Shown: positions 1 to 6,581 of the stretch, one piece after another
Layout of the letters: every line of letters starts with the position of its first letter
How positions within the stretch are numbered: the stretch's first letter is position 1
Assembly (NCBI GenBank): GCA_902803345.1
Contig: CADCPV010000242.1
Span: 1 to 9,112 of the forward strand
DNA from: an uncultured Eubacteriales bacterium
GTDB taxonomy: Bacteria > Bacillota_A > Clostridia > Lachnospirales > Lachnospiraceae
DNA: 9,112 nt
Reading direction: 5' to 3'
Position numbers and translations under genes: made by a program
Notes under the pieces: model-generated
Seen by the model: the letters and a program-made list of their open reading frames with translations, nothing else
Told to the model about the DNA's origin: nothing
Databases searched by the model: none

Positions 1-21
1 CACCTGTTTTTCCTGCGTAAA

Positions 22-50
22 TTGACTTTTTTACGGTTTTATGCTATGAT
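22..50 (+). promoter_or_regulatory. Upstream sigma-A-type promoter (first of two before the tRNA)
   Basis: A TTGACT -35 box (22-27) and a TATGAT -10 box (45-50) are separated by 17 bp. A TG dinucleotide at 42-43 gives an extended -10. Transcription would begin near 57 and run toward the tRNA. No open reading frame or RNA I recognise lies between it and the second promoter. It is therefore either a distal promoter for the tRNA or the start of a short unrecognised transcript. Confidence 0.6.
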
Positions 51-141
51 AATCCCGCCTGTATAACGACGCTTTAAGCAAAGAAACACGCGGGCACAGC
101 AACAGGAAACGCGGAAGCAGAAAACAATTCATCTTAGGGAC

Positions 142-169
142 TTGACAATTCCCAAAGACGTGTTATAAT
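142..169 (+). promoter_or_regulatory. Strong sigma-A-type promoter of the tRNA-Arg gene
   Basis: A perfect TTGACA (142-147) and a perfect TATAAT (164-169) are 16 bp apart, with an extended -10 TG at 161-162. The predicted start near 176 leaves a leader of about 20 nt before the mature tRNA. Consensus promoters of this kind are usual for stable RNA genes. Confidence 0.85.
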
Positions 170-178
170 GCTTTTGTT

Positions 179-190
179 GTCCGATCGGAC
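179..190. repeat. 12-bp perfect palindrome in the tRNA leader
   Basis: GTCCGATCGGAC is a perfect inverted repeat just after the predicted transcription start and 5 nt before the mature tRNA 5' end. It could be a small element helping 5' processing, a DNA operator site, or chance. Nothing in the sequence decides between these. Confidence 0.45.
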
Positions 191-195
191 ATCAT

Positions 196-269
<74 letters not shown>

Positions 270-280
270 GAAAAGAGTGC

Positions 281-312
281 GAGGGGTTCCCGAAAGGAAC
301 CCCTCCTTCTCT
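281..312 (+). terminator. Hairpin terminator after tRNA-Arg
   Basis: A perfect 10-bp GC-rich stem joins 281-290 (GAGGGGTTCC) and 296-305 (GGAACCCCTC) around a 5-nt loop, followed by a pyrimidine-rich CTTCTCT tail. It lies 11 nt after the tRNA. The tail is only partly T-rich, so some read-through into the next gene is possible. Confidence 0.75.
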
Positions 313-362
313 GTGTGTAAAAATATCTGTTATGCCTGAATGGGCCTGAGGGAATCACGACA

Positions 363-2060
363 ATGAATAAACTGATAAAACCGGGCTTTCTTGCTGCCCT
401 GATGATCATGCTCCTGCTGCTTCCTGCCTGTACCGGCAGGGAGGTCCCCTGGGACGGGGACAGAAGCACCGAAGAAACGTCTTCCTCTGCGGAAGGGTCG
501 GGCTCTTCCATAAAAGAAACGGAAAGCGGAACCGGTACGGAATCCGCCTCCGAATCCGACACCGGATCCGAAGATTCCTCTGAAGAAACACAGGAATGGA
601 CGATCGAAACGCTGCCGAGCCCGGAACAGGGCACAGCGGGCAATGAACCGTCGGAAGAGGACTATCCGGAACGGCTTTTAGACAGTTCCGCGCTCGGTGT
701 GGACTCCCAGGCTTACTGCGTGCTCGCAAATGACGGACATGTGGTCATGGGCAGAAAAGAGCTGAAGGCTTACGCGCCTGCCAGCATCACCAAGGTCCTG
801 ACGGCGCTTGTCGTCATGGAGCATGCGGATCTGTCGGAAAAGGTCACGATCCAGGAATCCTCGGTGACCGACAATCTGGAACCGATGAGTTCCGGCGTCT
901 ATCCGTCTTTTAAACCCGGGGAAACCGTTACCGTTGAAGATCTTCTGTATGCGCTGATTCTGGCTTCCACAAATGCTGCAGGCAATATTTTAGCGGACTA
1001 TGTCGCAGGTTCGACGCCGGCATTTGCGGAAATGATGAACCAGAAAGCGACGGCTCTCGGGGCGGTGAATTCGCACTTTATGAATGCGCACGGCCTGGAC
1101 CAGGAAGGGCATTACAGCTGCGCTTATGATATGACGCTGATCCTTCGGGCAGCGATTTCCTATGACCCGCTCCGGATCATCCTGAGCAGCCAGAAATATA
1201 CGATTCCGCCGACGGAATACACCGACACGCGGGCAGTGCAGATGGGGCACCAGATTGTCAACGGCAACCGCTATGTGCCGGGCGTCACCGCCGGGAAGCC
1301 GGGCTGGACAGTAAAGGCGCAGGGAACGCTTCTCACGGCAGTGGAGCGGCCGGAGTCCATATACTACATCTGCACGATGCATTCAGACAACGGCAACCAG
1401 TACGACGATACCGAGAATATCATCGAATTCATGAATGCAGGCCTCGACGGACGGACGCCGGTGCTGAAGCCTCTCGTGCACAACATGGTGATTACGAACA
1501 TGGACGATACGGGGGCGGACCTGTTCTATACGGTCGACAACGGCGGCGTTACTTCCCGGATTGTCTACTGGGATATGCTGAAAGGCACTCCTGCCGCGGT
1601 ATTCGGGCCGGAGGCAGGCGTGAGGCCTACCATGGGCGTGCACCTTTCGCTGCCGTACTATGGGCCCTATGTCGTACAGATTTTTGTAACTGACGATACG
1701 GGCGAGGAAAAAGGCCTCAGCTTCTATGTGCTCTACACCGGCAGACGGAACAGGGGCATTACGGAATGGAACGGCCAGCAGTATATCATTGACGAGTTCG
1801 GGCTTCTGCGCTGCGGCGGCGGGGTGGAGGTGCCCGAAGGTATTTTCTATACCAATGCGGACGGCGCGATTGCGCACGGCTTCTGCGGGCGTTTCTATGC
1901 CGGCGAGGACGGCCGGATTGTGACCGGCTGGGTGACTGCCGAGGGCGTTACCTGCTACTGCCAGGGAGACGGCCGGATCGCGACCGGAAGAATGCGGATC
2001 GGCGGTGTGGAATACGAGTTCAACGAATACGGCGCCCTGATCGGCGAAAAGACGGAATAA
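363..2060 (+). CDS. D-alanyl-D-alanine carboxypeptidase-family lipoprotein (peptidase S11, DacA-like) with wall-binding repeats
   Basis: A 565-residue penicillin-binding-protein homologue of the DacA/PBP5 type. This family removes the terminal D-alanine from peptidoglycan stem pentapeptides outside the membrane. The N-terminus has a hydrophobic stretch ending in the lipobox LPAC (Cys23), so it is probably a membrane-anchored lipoprotein. An acidic Ser/Glu/Thr-rich linker covers about residues 31-105, and the S11 domain about 106-365. Motif 1 is S141-I-T-K144 and motif 2 is S202-T-N204. Motif 3 reads K312-P-G314 where the family has KTG, so activity is uncertain. Residues 366-460 look like a beta-rich domain. 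About 469-562 form aromatic/Gly-rich repeats like choline- or cell-wall-binding repeats. GAGGGA (348-353) lies 9 nt before this ATG, and the lipoprotein signal supports the start. I see only a very weak promoter of its own. No terminator separates it from prmA. Confidence 0.9.
   Translation: MNKLIKPGFLAALMIMLLLLPACTGREVPWDGDRSTEETSSSAEGSGSSIKETESGTGTESASESDTGSEDSSEETQEWTIETLPSPEQGTAGNEPSEEDYPERLLDSSALGVDSQAYCVLANDGHVVMGRKELKAYAPASITKVLTALVVMEHADLSEKVTIQESSVTDNLEPMSSGVYPSFKPGETVTVEDLLYALILASTNAAGNILADYVAGSTPAFAEMMNQKATALGAVNSHFMNAHGLDQEGHYSCAYDMTLILRAAISYDPLRIILSSQKYTIPPTEYTDTRAVQMGHQIVNGNRYVPGVTAGKPGWTVKAQGTLLTAVERPESIYYICTMHSDNGNQYDDTENIIEFMNAGLDGRTPVLKPLVHNMVITNMDDTGADLFYTVDNGGVTSRIVYWDMLKGTPAAVFGPEAGVRPTMGVHLSLPYYGPYVVQIFVTDDTGEEKGLSFYVLYTGRRNRGITEWNGQQYIIDEFGLLRCGGGVEVPEGIFYTNADGAIAHGFCGRFYAGEDGRIVTGWVTAEGVTCYCQGDGRIATGRMRIGGVEYEFNEYGALIGEKTE
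1767..2048 (+). repeat. Tandem choline/cell-wall-binding-like repeats encoded in the carboxypeptidase C-terminus
   Basis: About five degenerate units of roughly 18-22 residues (protein residues about 469-562) share the pattern aromatic-x-x-(D/E)-x-x-G-x-(I/L), followed by a TGW/HGF/TGR-type turn. Clear copies are YIIDEFGLL, FYTNADGAIAHGF, FYAGEDGRIVTGW, YCQGDGRIATGR and YEFNEYGAL. Such repeats in Gram-positive exoproteins usually bind teichoic-acid choline or other wall polymers. Four cysteines (484, 508, 531, 533) within the array are unusual. The exact family and ligand cannot be settled by eye. Confidence 0.65.
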
Positions 2061-2098
2061 GCACTTCCGGCATCGGATCCGGCGGAGGAGAACGGAAC

Positions 2099-3064
2099 AT
2101 GAAGTGGAAAGAATATACAATTCAGACGATTACGGCAGCAGAAGACCTCATTGTGGACGCGCTGTCGGATCTCGGGATTTCAGGCGCGGAAGTGCGGGAC
2201 AAGGCACCGATTCTGCCGGGCGATACCATGGAAATCTACAAGGATGTCATGCCGGTGCCGGAGGAGGACGACGGATCGGCGGAGGTGGTGTTCTATCTCG
2301 ACGCGGATGATCCAAACGCCAATGAAAAAATGCTTCAGGCTGTAAATGAAGCCCTTCTGGAGCTTCGGGATTTCATGGATATCGGCCCCGGAACGATCAC
2401 CGAAGGCGAGACCGAGGATACGGACTGGGTCAACAAGTGGAAAGAGAATTTCCATGCCTTTACGGTCGAAGATATCCTGATCAAGCCGACCTGGGTCCCG
2501 ATGCCGGAGGATGCGGAAGGGAAGACACTGATTGAAATCGACCCCGGCACCGCTTTCGGAACCGGTTCGCATGAGACGACCAAACTCTGCATTCACGGAA
2601 TCCGGAAATTCATGAAGCCCGGCGATCGGGTGCTGGATGTCGGCACGGGCTCAGGCATTCTCGGAATCATTGCGCTGAAACTCGGCGCAGGCGCTGTTCT
2701 CGGCACTGATATCGACGAGCTCGCGGTGTCCCAGGCGGAGGAGAATATTGAAAGAAACGGCATCGATCCCGCGCGTTTCCCGGTGCTTTTGGGCGACATT
2801 ATCAGCGATACGGATCTTCAGGCGCGGGCAGGGACGGAGCAGTATGATCTCGTGCTTGCCAATATCCTCGCCGATATTATTATTCCCCTGCAGAAAGTGG
2901 TGTGGGCGCAGATGAAAATCGGTGCGAAGATGAACCTTTCGGGGATCATCAATATCCGCGCGGATGAGGTTCGGGAAGCGCTTCTTGCGAACCCGCATTA
3001 CAGGCTGATTGACACGGAAATCCTCGGGGAATGGGTTTCGTTTACGGTGGAGCGGGTGAGCTGA
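2099..3064 (+). CDS. prmA: Ribosomal protein L11 methyltransferase PrmA
   Basis: A 321-residue cytoplasmic SAM-dependent methyltransferase that trimethylates ribosomal protein L11. Residues about 1-100 form the small L11-recognition domain, followed by a linker containing the characteristic WVNKWKENF (110-118). The catalytic Rossmann domain starts near 140. It shows the PrmA signature IDPGTAFGTGSHETT (147-161), SAM motif I VLDVGTGSGILG (178-189), the acidic strand end TDID (203-206), and NILAD (255-259), which corresponds to the substrate-side Asn motif. Length and motif order match the family. GGAGGAG at 2084-2090 lies 8 nt before the ATG. rsmE starts 1 nt after the stop, as is common in Firmicutes (yqeT-yqeU in B. 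subtilis), so the two are very likely cotranscribed. Confidence 0.96.
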   Translation: MKWKEYTIQTITAAEDLIVDALSDLGISGAEVRDKAPILPGDTMEIYKDVMPVPEEDDGSAEVVFYLDADDPNANEKMLQAVNEALLELRDFMDIGPGTITEGETEDTDWVNKWKENFHAFTVEDILIKPTWVPMPEDAEGKTLIEIDPGTAFGTGSHETTKLCIHGIRKFMKPGDRVLDVGTGSGILGIIALKLGAGAVLGTDIDELAVSQAEENIERNGIDPARFPVLLGDIISDTDLQARAGTEQYDLVLANILADIIIPLQKVVWAQMKIGAKMNLSGIINIRADEVREALLANPHYRLIDTEILGEWVSFTVERVS

Positions 3065-3065
3065 C

Positions 3066-3812
3066 ATGACGCACTTTTTTATCAGTCCGGATCAGATCTC
3101 GGGAAATGAAGCGCGGATCACCGGGCCGGACCTCAACCATATGAAAAATGTGCTCCGGATGAAGCCCGGCGAACGGCTGTCTCTTTCGGACGGAAGCGCG
3201 CAGCAGTATATCTGCGAGATCGCATCCTATACGGATACGGAGGCTGTTCTTCGGATTGTGGATATCGAAGGCGCATCCGCGGAGCTTCCGGCGGAAATCA
3301 CGCTGTTTCAGGGGCTCCCGAAGGGCGAAAAGTTTGAGCTGATCCTGCAGAAATCGACGGAACTCGGCGCAGTCCGGATCGTTCCTGTTTCGATGGCCCG
3401 CTGTGTTGTAAAACCGGACCCGAAAAAAGAGGGGAAGAAGCTGGAACGTTATCGGAAAATCGTTGAATCCGCCGCGAAGCAGTCCCGGCGGAACCGGATT
3501 CCGGAAGTGATGCCGGTAATGAGCCTCAGAGAAGCGGTATCCTATGCATCCGGACAGGGTATGAAGCTGCTCTTTGCTTATGAAAAGGCGGAAGATTCTG
3601 AGGAAACACGACGCGTGATCGGAAGCATCCGTCCGGGAGAGCGGATCGGGATTGTCATCGGGCCGGAGGGAGGCTTTGCCGATGAAGAGGCGAAGAGTCT
3701 TCGGGATGCAGGCGCCGGGACGGTAACGCTCGGGAAGCGGATCCTTCGGACCGAAACCGCACCGCTGTACCTCTTATCGGTGCTTGCGTACCAGCTTGAA
3801 TTTTGTCAGTAA
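3066..3812 (+). CDS. rsmE: 16S rRNA (uracil-1498-N3)-methyltransferase RsmE
   Basis: A 248-residue SPOUT-class methyltransferase that makes m3U1498 in the decoding region of 16S rRNA within the 30S subunit. Residues 1-70 form the PUA-like RNA-binding domain, with HMKNVLRMKPGE (25-36) matching the usual HL.NVLR..G. The knotted catalytic domain carries LQKSTELG (94-101), a basic stretch ending in AAKQSRRNRIPEV (136-148), the SAM-site GPEGGF (199-204) and the knot signature LGKRILRTETA (222-232). All family landmarks are present and the length is normal. The start is 1 nt after the prmA stop, with a GGTGA-like site at 3055-3059 inside the end of prmA, which suggests translational coupling. The protein ends 15 nt before the desulfurase gene. 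Confidence 0.96.
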   Translation: MTHFFISPDQISGNEARITGPDLNHMKNVLRMKPGERLSLSDGSAQQYICEIASYTDTEAVLRIVDIEGASAELPAEITLFQGLPKGEKFELILQKSTELGAVRIVPVSMARCVVKPDPKKEGKKLERYRKIVESAAKQSRRNRIPEVMPVMSLREAVSYASGQGMKLLFAYEKAEDSEETRRVIGSIRPGERIGIVIGPEGGFADEEAKSLRDAGAGTVTLGKRILRTETAPLYLLSVLAYQLEFCQ

Positions 3813-3827
3813 CAGGAATCAGAAACG

Positions 3828-4982
3828 ATGGAAATCTATCTTGACAATTCCGCGACGACCCGTGTCGATCCGGAGGTTCTCGCCCTTATGAAAACCGTGA
3901 TGGATGAGGATTACGGCAATGCGGCGTCGCTGCATAAAAAAGGCGTGGAAGCTGAAAAATATGTCCGCCGCGCGAAAGAACAGATCGCGGAAACGCTGAA
4001 ATGCGCACCGCAGAATATCTACTTTACTTCCGGCGGAACGGAGTCCAACAACTGGGCAATCCGGAGTGCAGCGGAGGCCTATCAGCGTTCCGGGAAGCAC
4101 CTGATCACAAGCTCCGTTGAGCATCCGAGCGTGAAGAATACGATGAAATACCTCTCGGAGCAGGGGTATGATGTGACCTGGCTTCCGGTGGATTCCGATG
4201 GCCTCGTCTCGGTCGAAGACGTGAAGAACGCACTCCGTCCGGACACGATCCTCGTATCCGTTATGCAGGTCAACAACGAAATCGGCGCGGTGGAACCAAT
4301 CGCCGAAATCGGCGAAATGCTGCACCGGGAAAAGCCGGATGTGCTCTTCCATGTGGACGCAATTCAGTCTTATGGGAAATACCGCATCAACCCGAAACGG
4401 ATGCACATCGATCTTCTGTCCGTGAGCGGACACAAGCTGCACGGCCCGAAGGGCGTCGGTTTCCTGTATGTCTCGGACCGTGTGAAGCTCCGGCCGCTTC
4501 TCTACGGCGGCGGCCAGCAGAAGGGGATGCGCTCCGGGACGGAGAATGTGCCCGGCGAGGCGGGACTCGGACTTGCGGCGGAAAAAATGTATCGGAACCT
4601 GGATGAAAATACCGCAGGCCTGTATGAGCTGAAGGCGCGTCTTTGCTCGGGTCTTCAGCAGATTGAAGGCACCCGGATCAACGGAAAAAAAGATAAGTCG
4701 TCCGCGCCGCACATCATAAGCTGCAGCTTTTCAGGCGTCCGTTCGGAAGTCCTGCTGCATGCGCTGGAGGACCGCGGCATCTATGTATCCTCGGGCTCTG
4801 CCTGTGCTTCTTCGCATCCTTCCGAGATCAGCACGCTGCTTTCGATCGGGCTCACAAAGGAAGAACAGGAGGGTACGATCCGCTTCTCTCTCTCGATTCA
4901 CACAAAAGAGGCGGAAATCGACGAAACGCTTCAGGCGCTTCAGAAAATTCTACCCGTATTACGGAGGTATCAGAGACGATGA
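3828..4982 (+). CDS. Cysteine desulfurase (NifS/IscS class), probable sulfur donor for ThiI
   Basis: A 384-residue PLP enzyme that releases sulfur from L-cysteine as a protein persulfide. The N-terminal YLDNSATT (4-11) is diagnostic. PLP-site residues are H99 (in SVEHP), N149 (in NNEIG), D177 and Q180 (in HVDAIQ), and the Schiff-base K203 in SGHK (200-203). The substrate cysteine is C326 in SSGSACASS (321-329), within a long mobile loop as in group I (NifS/IscS) enzymes rather than SufS. The start has AGGAA at 3815-3818, 9 nt upstream. Its stop overlaps the thiI ATG by 4 nt. B. subtilis has an equivalent dedicated pair (NifZ-ThiI) for tRNA 4-thiouridine, and I infer the same role here. No IscU or SufU gene is nearby, which argues against a mainly Fe-S scaffold role. 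Confidence 0.94.
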   Translation: MEIYLDNSATTRVDPEVLALMKTVMDEDYGNAASLHKKGVEAEKYVRRAKEQIAETLKCAPQNIYFTSGGTESNNWAIRSAAEAYQRSGKHLITSSVEHPSVKNTMKYLSEQGYDVTWLPVDSDGLVSVEDVKNALRPDTILVSVMQVNNEIGAVEPIAEIGEMLHREKPDVLFHVDAIQSYGKYRINPKRMHIDLLSVSGHKLHGPKGVGFLYVSDRVKLRPLLYGGGQQKGMRSGTENVPGEAGLGLAAEKMYRNLDENTAGLYELKARLCSGLQQIEGTRINGKKDKSSAPHIISCSFSGVRSEVLLHALEDRGIYVSSGSACASSHPSEISTLLSIGLTKEEQEGTIRFSLSIHTKEAEIDETLQALQKILPVLRRYQRR

Positions 4983-6166
4983 AGTTTCACGCTTTTCTGA
5001 TTAAATACGCGGAAATCGCGATCAAGGGAAACAACCGGAAATATTTTGAGGACGCGCTCGTGAAGCAGATCCGCTGGCATTTAAAGCGGGTCGAGGGTGA
5101 GTTCTCGGTCTATAAAACGCAGGGACGGATCTATGTCGATGCGGCCGGGGATTACGATACGGATGAAGTGATCGAGGAACTGCAGCATGTCTTCGGGATC
5201 CTGTGGATCTGCCCGGTTGTCCGGGTGGAGGACCGCGGCTTCCGGGCGCTTTCGGAGGATGTCGTCCGCTATATGGACGAGACCTATCCGGACAAAAAGC
5301 TGTCTTTCAAGGTGGAATCGCGCCGCACACGGAAGGATTTCGAGCTGAATTCACAGGAAATGAATGTGGAGCTCGGACACGATATTCTGCAGGCCTTCCC
5401 CGAAATGCGCGTCGATGTGCATAAACCCGATGTCATGCTCCGGGTTGAGGTTCGCGAGGACTATATCAATATCTATTCGCAGGAAATCCGCGGGCAGGGC
5501 GGCATGCCGCTCGGAACATCCGGAAAGGCGATGCTCCTTCTGTCGGGCGGCATCGATTCCCCGGTTGCAGGCTATATGATTTCCCGGCGCGGCGTCTTTA
5601 TCGACGCGGTCTATTTCCATGCACCGCCCTATACCTCAGACCGGGCAAAACAGAAGGTTGTGGATCTTGCGAAGATTATTTCGCGCTATACGGGGCCGGT
5701 GCGGCTGCATGTCGTCAATTTCACGGATATCCAGCTTGCGATTTACGAGAAGTGTCCGCATGACGAGCTGACGATTATCATGCGCCGTTATATGATGAAG
5801 ATTGCGGAGCATTTTGCGAAGGAAACGGAATGCGATGCGCTCGTGACCGGCGAGTCGATCGGCCAGGTCGCTTCCCAGACGATGCAGTCTTTACTCTGCA
5901 CGAACAGTGTCTGCACGCTTCCGGTATACCGGCCGCTGATTGCCTTCGACAAGAACGATATTGTGGCGATCTCTGAGAAAATCGGGGCTTTTGAGACCTC
6001 AATCCTGCCTTACGAGGACTGCTGCACGATCTTTGTCGCAAAGCACCCCGTGACGAAACCGCGGCTTTCGGTCATTGAAAAATCCGAGGAAAATCTGAAG
6101 GATGTGATTGATGATCTTATGGCGCGCGCGATCGAATCCGTCGAAGTGATCCTCTGCCAGGCCTGA
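4979..6166 (+). CDS. thiI: tRNA 4-thiouridine synthase ThiI (short form, no rhodanese domain)
   Basis: A 395-residue enzyme that adenylates U8 of tRNA and replaces its oxygen with sulfur to make s4U. Some homologues also serve thiazole synthesis. An N-terminal ferredoxin-like region and THUMP domain cover about residues 1-165. The PP-loop ATPase domain follows, with LLLSGGIDSP (186-195) binding ATP. Other conserved segments are VTGESIGQVASQT (289-301) and PYEDCCTIF (344-352), with C348/C349 near the position of the catalytic Cys344 of the E. coli enzyme. The chain ends without the C-terminal rhodanese domain of the 482-residue E. coli protein, matching the B. subtilis form. It would therefore take sulfur directly from the neighbouring desulfurase. 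The start is set by GGAGGT (4963-4968), 10 nt upstream, and by the ATGA overlap. Confidence 0.96.
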   Translation: MKFHAFLIKYAEIAIKGNNRKYFEDALVKQIRWHLKRVEGEFSVYKTQGRIYVDAAGDYDTDEVIEELQHVFGILWICPVVRVEDRGFRALSEDVVRYMDETYPDKKLSFKVESRRTRKDFELNSQEMNVELGHDILQAFPEMRVDVHKPDVMLRVEVREDYINIYSQEIRGQGGMPLGTSGKAMLLLSGGIDSPVAGYMISRRGVFIDAVYFHAPPYTSDRAKQKVVDLAKIISRYTGPVRLHVVNFTDIQLAIYEKCPHDELTIIMRRYMMKIAEHFAKETECDALVTGESIGQVASQTMQSLLCTNSVCTLPVYRPLIAFDKNDIVAISEKIGAFETSILPYEDCCTIFVAKHPVTKPRLSVIEKSEENLKDVIDDLMARAIESVEVILCQA

Positions 6167-6215
6167 GCTGCTTCTGACTGCTCTGGAACGGAAGCTGCCG
6201 GAACAGACAAAAGAA

Positions 6216-6241
6216 AGGGCAGCCTGAAAACAGGCCGCCCT
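6216..6241 (-). terminator. Terminator of the HPr-like gene
   Basis: Arms 6216-6226 and 6231-6241 form an 11-position stem with one A/C mismatch and an AAAA loop on the forward strand. Read on the reverse strand, the hairpin is followed by TTTCTTTTGT, a good U-tract. It therefore ends the reverse-strand gene. On the forward strand the following TGTGATTGCG is not T-rich, so it would be at most a weak terminator for thiI. Confidence 0.8.
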
Positions 6242-6267
6242 GTGATTGCGAAAAGAAAATCCGTATC

Positions 6268-6285
6268 AGGATTCCGGGGAATCCT
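6268..6285. repeat. Perfect inverted repeat at the end of the HPr-like gene, possible second terminator
   Basis: AGGATTC (6268-6274) and GAATCCT (6279-6285) form a 7-bp stem around CGGG, touching the stop codon of the reverse-strand gene. On the forward strand it is followed by TATTTAATGATAT and could end thiI transcription. On the reverse strand it precedes ATTTTCTTTT after a short gap. It may act in both directions. The short stem limits certainty. Confidence 0.4.
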
Positions 6286-6518
6286 TATTTAATGATATAC
6301 GGATCCAGCGTTTCAAGGATCTCGGTGAGTTCCCCGTCGCCGTGGATGTTCAGATTAATCGGCTTCGACAGATCCAGCGAGAAAATGCCCATGATGGACT
6401 TGGCGTCGATGACATAGCGCCCGGACACCAGATCAAAGTCAGAATCGAATTTCGCAAGATCGTTGACGAAGGATTTTACCTTGTCGATTGAATTTAAACT
6501 TATCTGAACGGATTTCAT
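6285..6518 (-). CDS. HPr-like protein lacking the active-site histidine
   Basis: A 77-residue protein with the fold signature of the PTS phosphocarrier HPr. Residues 24-45 (FDSDFDLVSGRYVIDAK, then SIMG) align without gaps to the HPr segment before and including KSIMG, and S41 corresponds to regulatory Ser46. Extending this ungapped alignment back from the remembered B. subtilis HPr places S10, D12 and K13 at the positions of His15, Arg17 and Pro18. The site that accepts phosphate from Enzyme I is therefore absent. This recalls B. subtilis Crh, which lacks His15 but keeps Ser46. I infer a regulatory rather than sugar-transport role, but the target is unknown. The gene has a consensus promoter, a strong site AAAGGAGGG (6525-6533, reverse strand) ending 6 nt before the ATG, and its own terminator, so it is a single-gene unit convergent with thiI and divergent from mtaB. 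Confidence 0.85.
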   Translation of the reverse strand: MKSVQISLNSIDKVKSFVNDLAKFDSDFDLVSGRYVIDAKSIMGIFSLDLSKPINLNIHGDGELTEILETLDPYIIK

Positions 6519-6536
6519 AATTATCCCTCCTTTGTG

Positions 6537-6565
6537 AGTTTACGCCATTATTGTAATAGTTTACG
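6537..6565. promoter_or_regulatory. Candidate operator: AGTTTACG direct repeats 21 bp apart
   Basis: The 8-bp word AGTTTACG occurs exactly at 6537-6544 and 6558-6565. The start-to-start distance is 21 bp, about two helical turns, placing both copies on one DNA face. They flank the -10 box (6550-6555) of the reverse-strand promoter. One lies in its spacer and the other over its predicted start site, as expected of a repressor site. This is inference from pattern alone, since no regulator is known from the window. Confidence 0.4.
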
Positions 6566-6578
6566 GAGAAATTGTCAA
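6550..6578 (-). promoter_or_regulatory. Sigma-A-type promoter of the HPr-like gene
   Basis: On the reverse strand, TTGACA (6573-6578) and TACAAT (6550-6555) are exactly 17 bp apart. Transcription should start near 6543, giving a leader of about 25 nt with the ribosome binding site. The -35 box ends 3 nt short of the mtaB ATG, so the promoter lies within the mtaB leader. Confidence 0.85.
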
Positions 6579-6581
6579 GAC

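Noticed and set aside
308..336. Possible promoter for the carboxypeptidase gene (TGTTATGCC as an extended -10)
   Set aside because: The -10 match is poor and no reasonable -35 box lies 16-18 bp upstream. Read-through from the tRNA promoters is equally likely.
1383..2120. Reverse-strand open frame opposite the carboxypeptidase C-terminus
   Set aside because: It is antisense to the repeat region, has no recognisable domain and no plausible binding site, and is explained as a shadow.
3819..4712. Long reverse-strand open frame opposite the cysteine desulfurase
   Set aside because: The forward frame carries every desulfurase motif. The reverse translation has no recognisable domain and reflects GC-rich codon use on the other strand.
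6246..6491. Forward-strand open frame opposite the HPr-like gene
   Set aside because: No start signal or family resemblance; the reverse-strand gene has promoter, binding site, terminator and a recognisable family.
6534..6581. GTG at 6534 as the start of mtaB
   Set aside because: No Shine-Dalgarno site precedes it. The added residues are not part of the family, and the start would lie over the divergent gene's leader and promoter.
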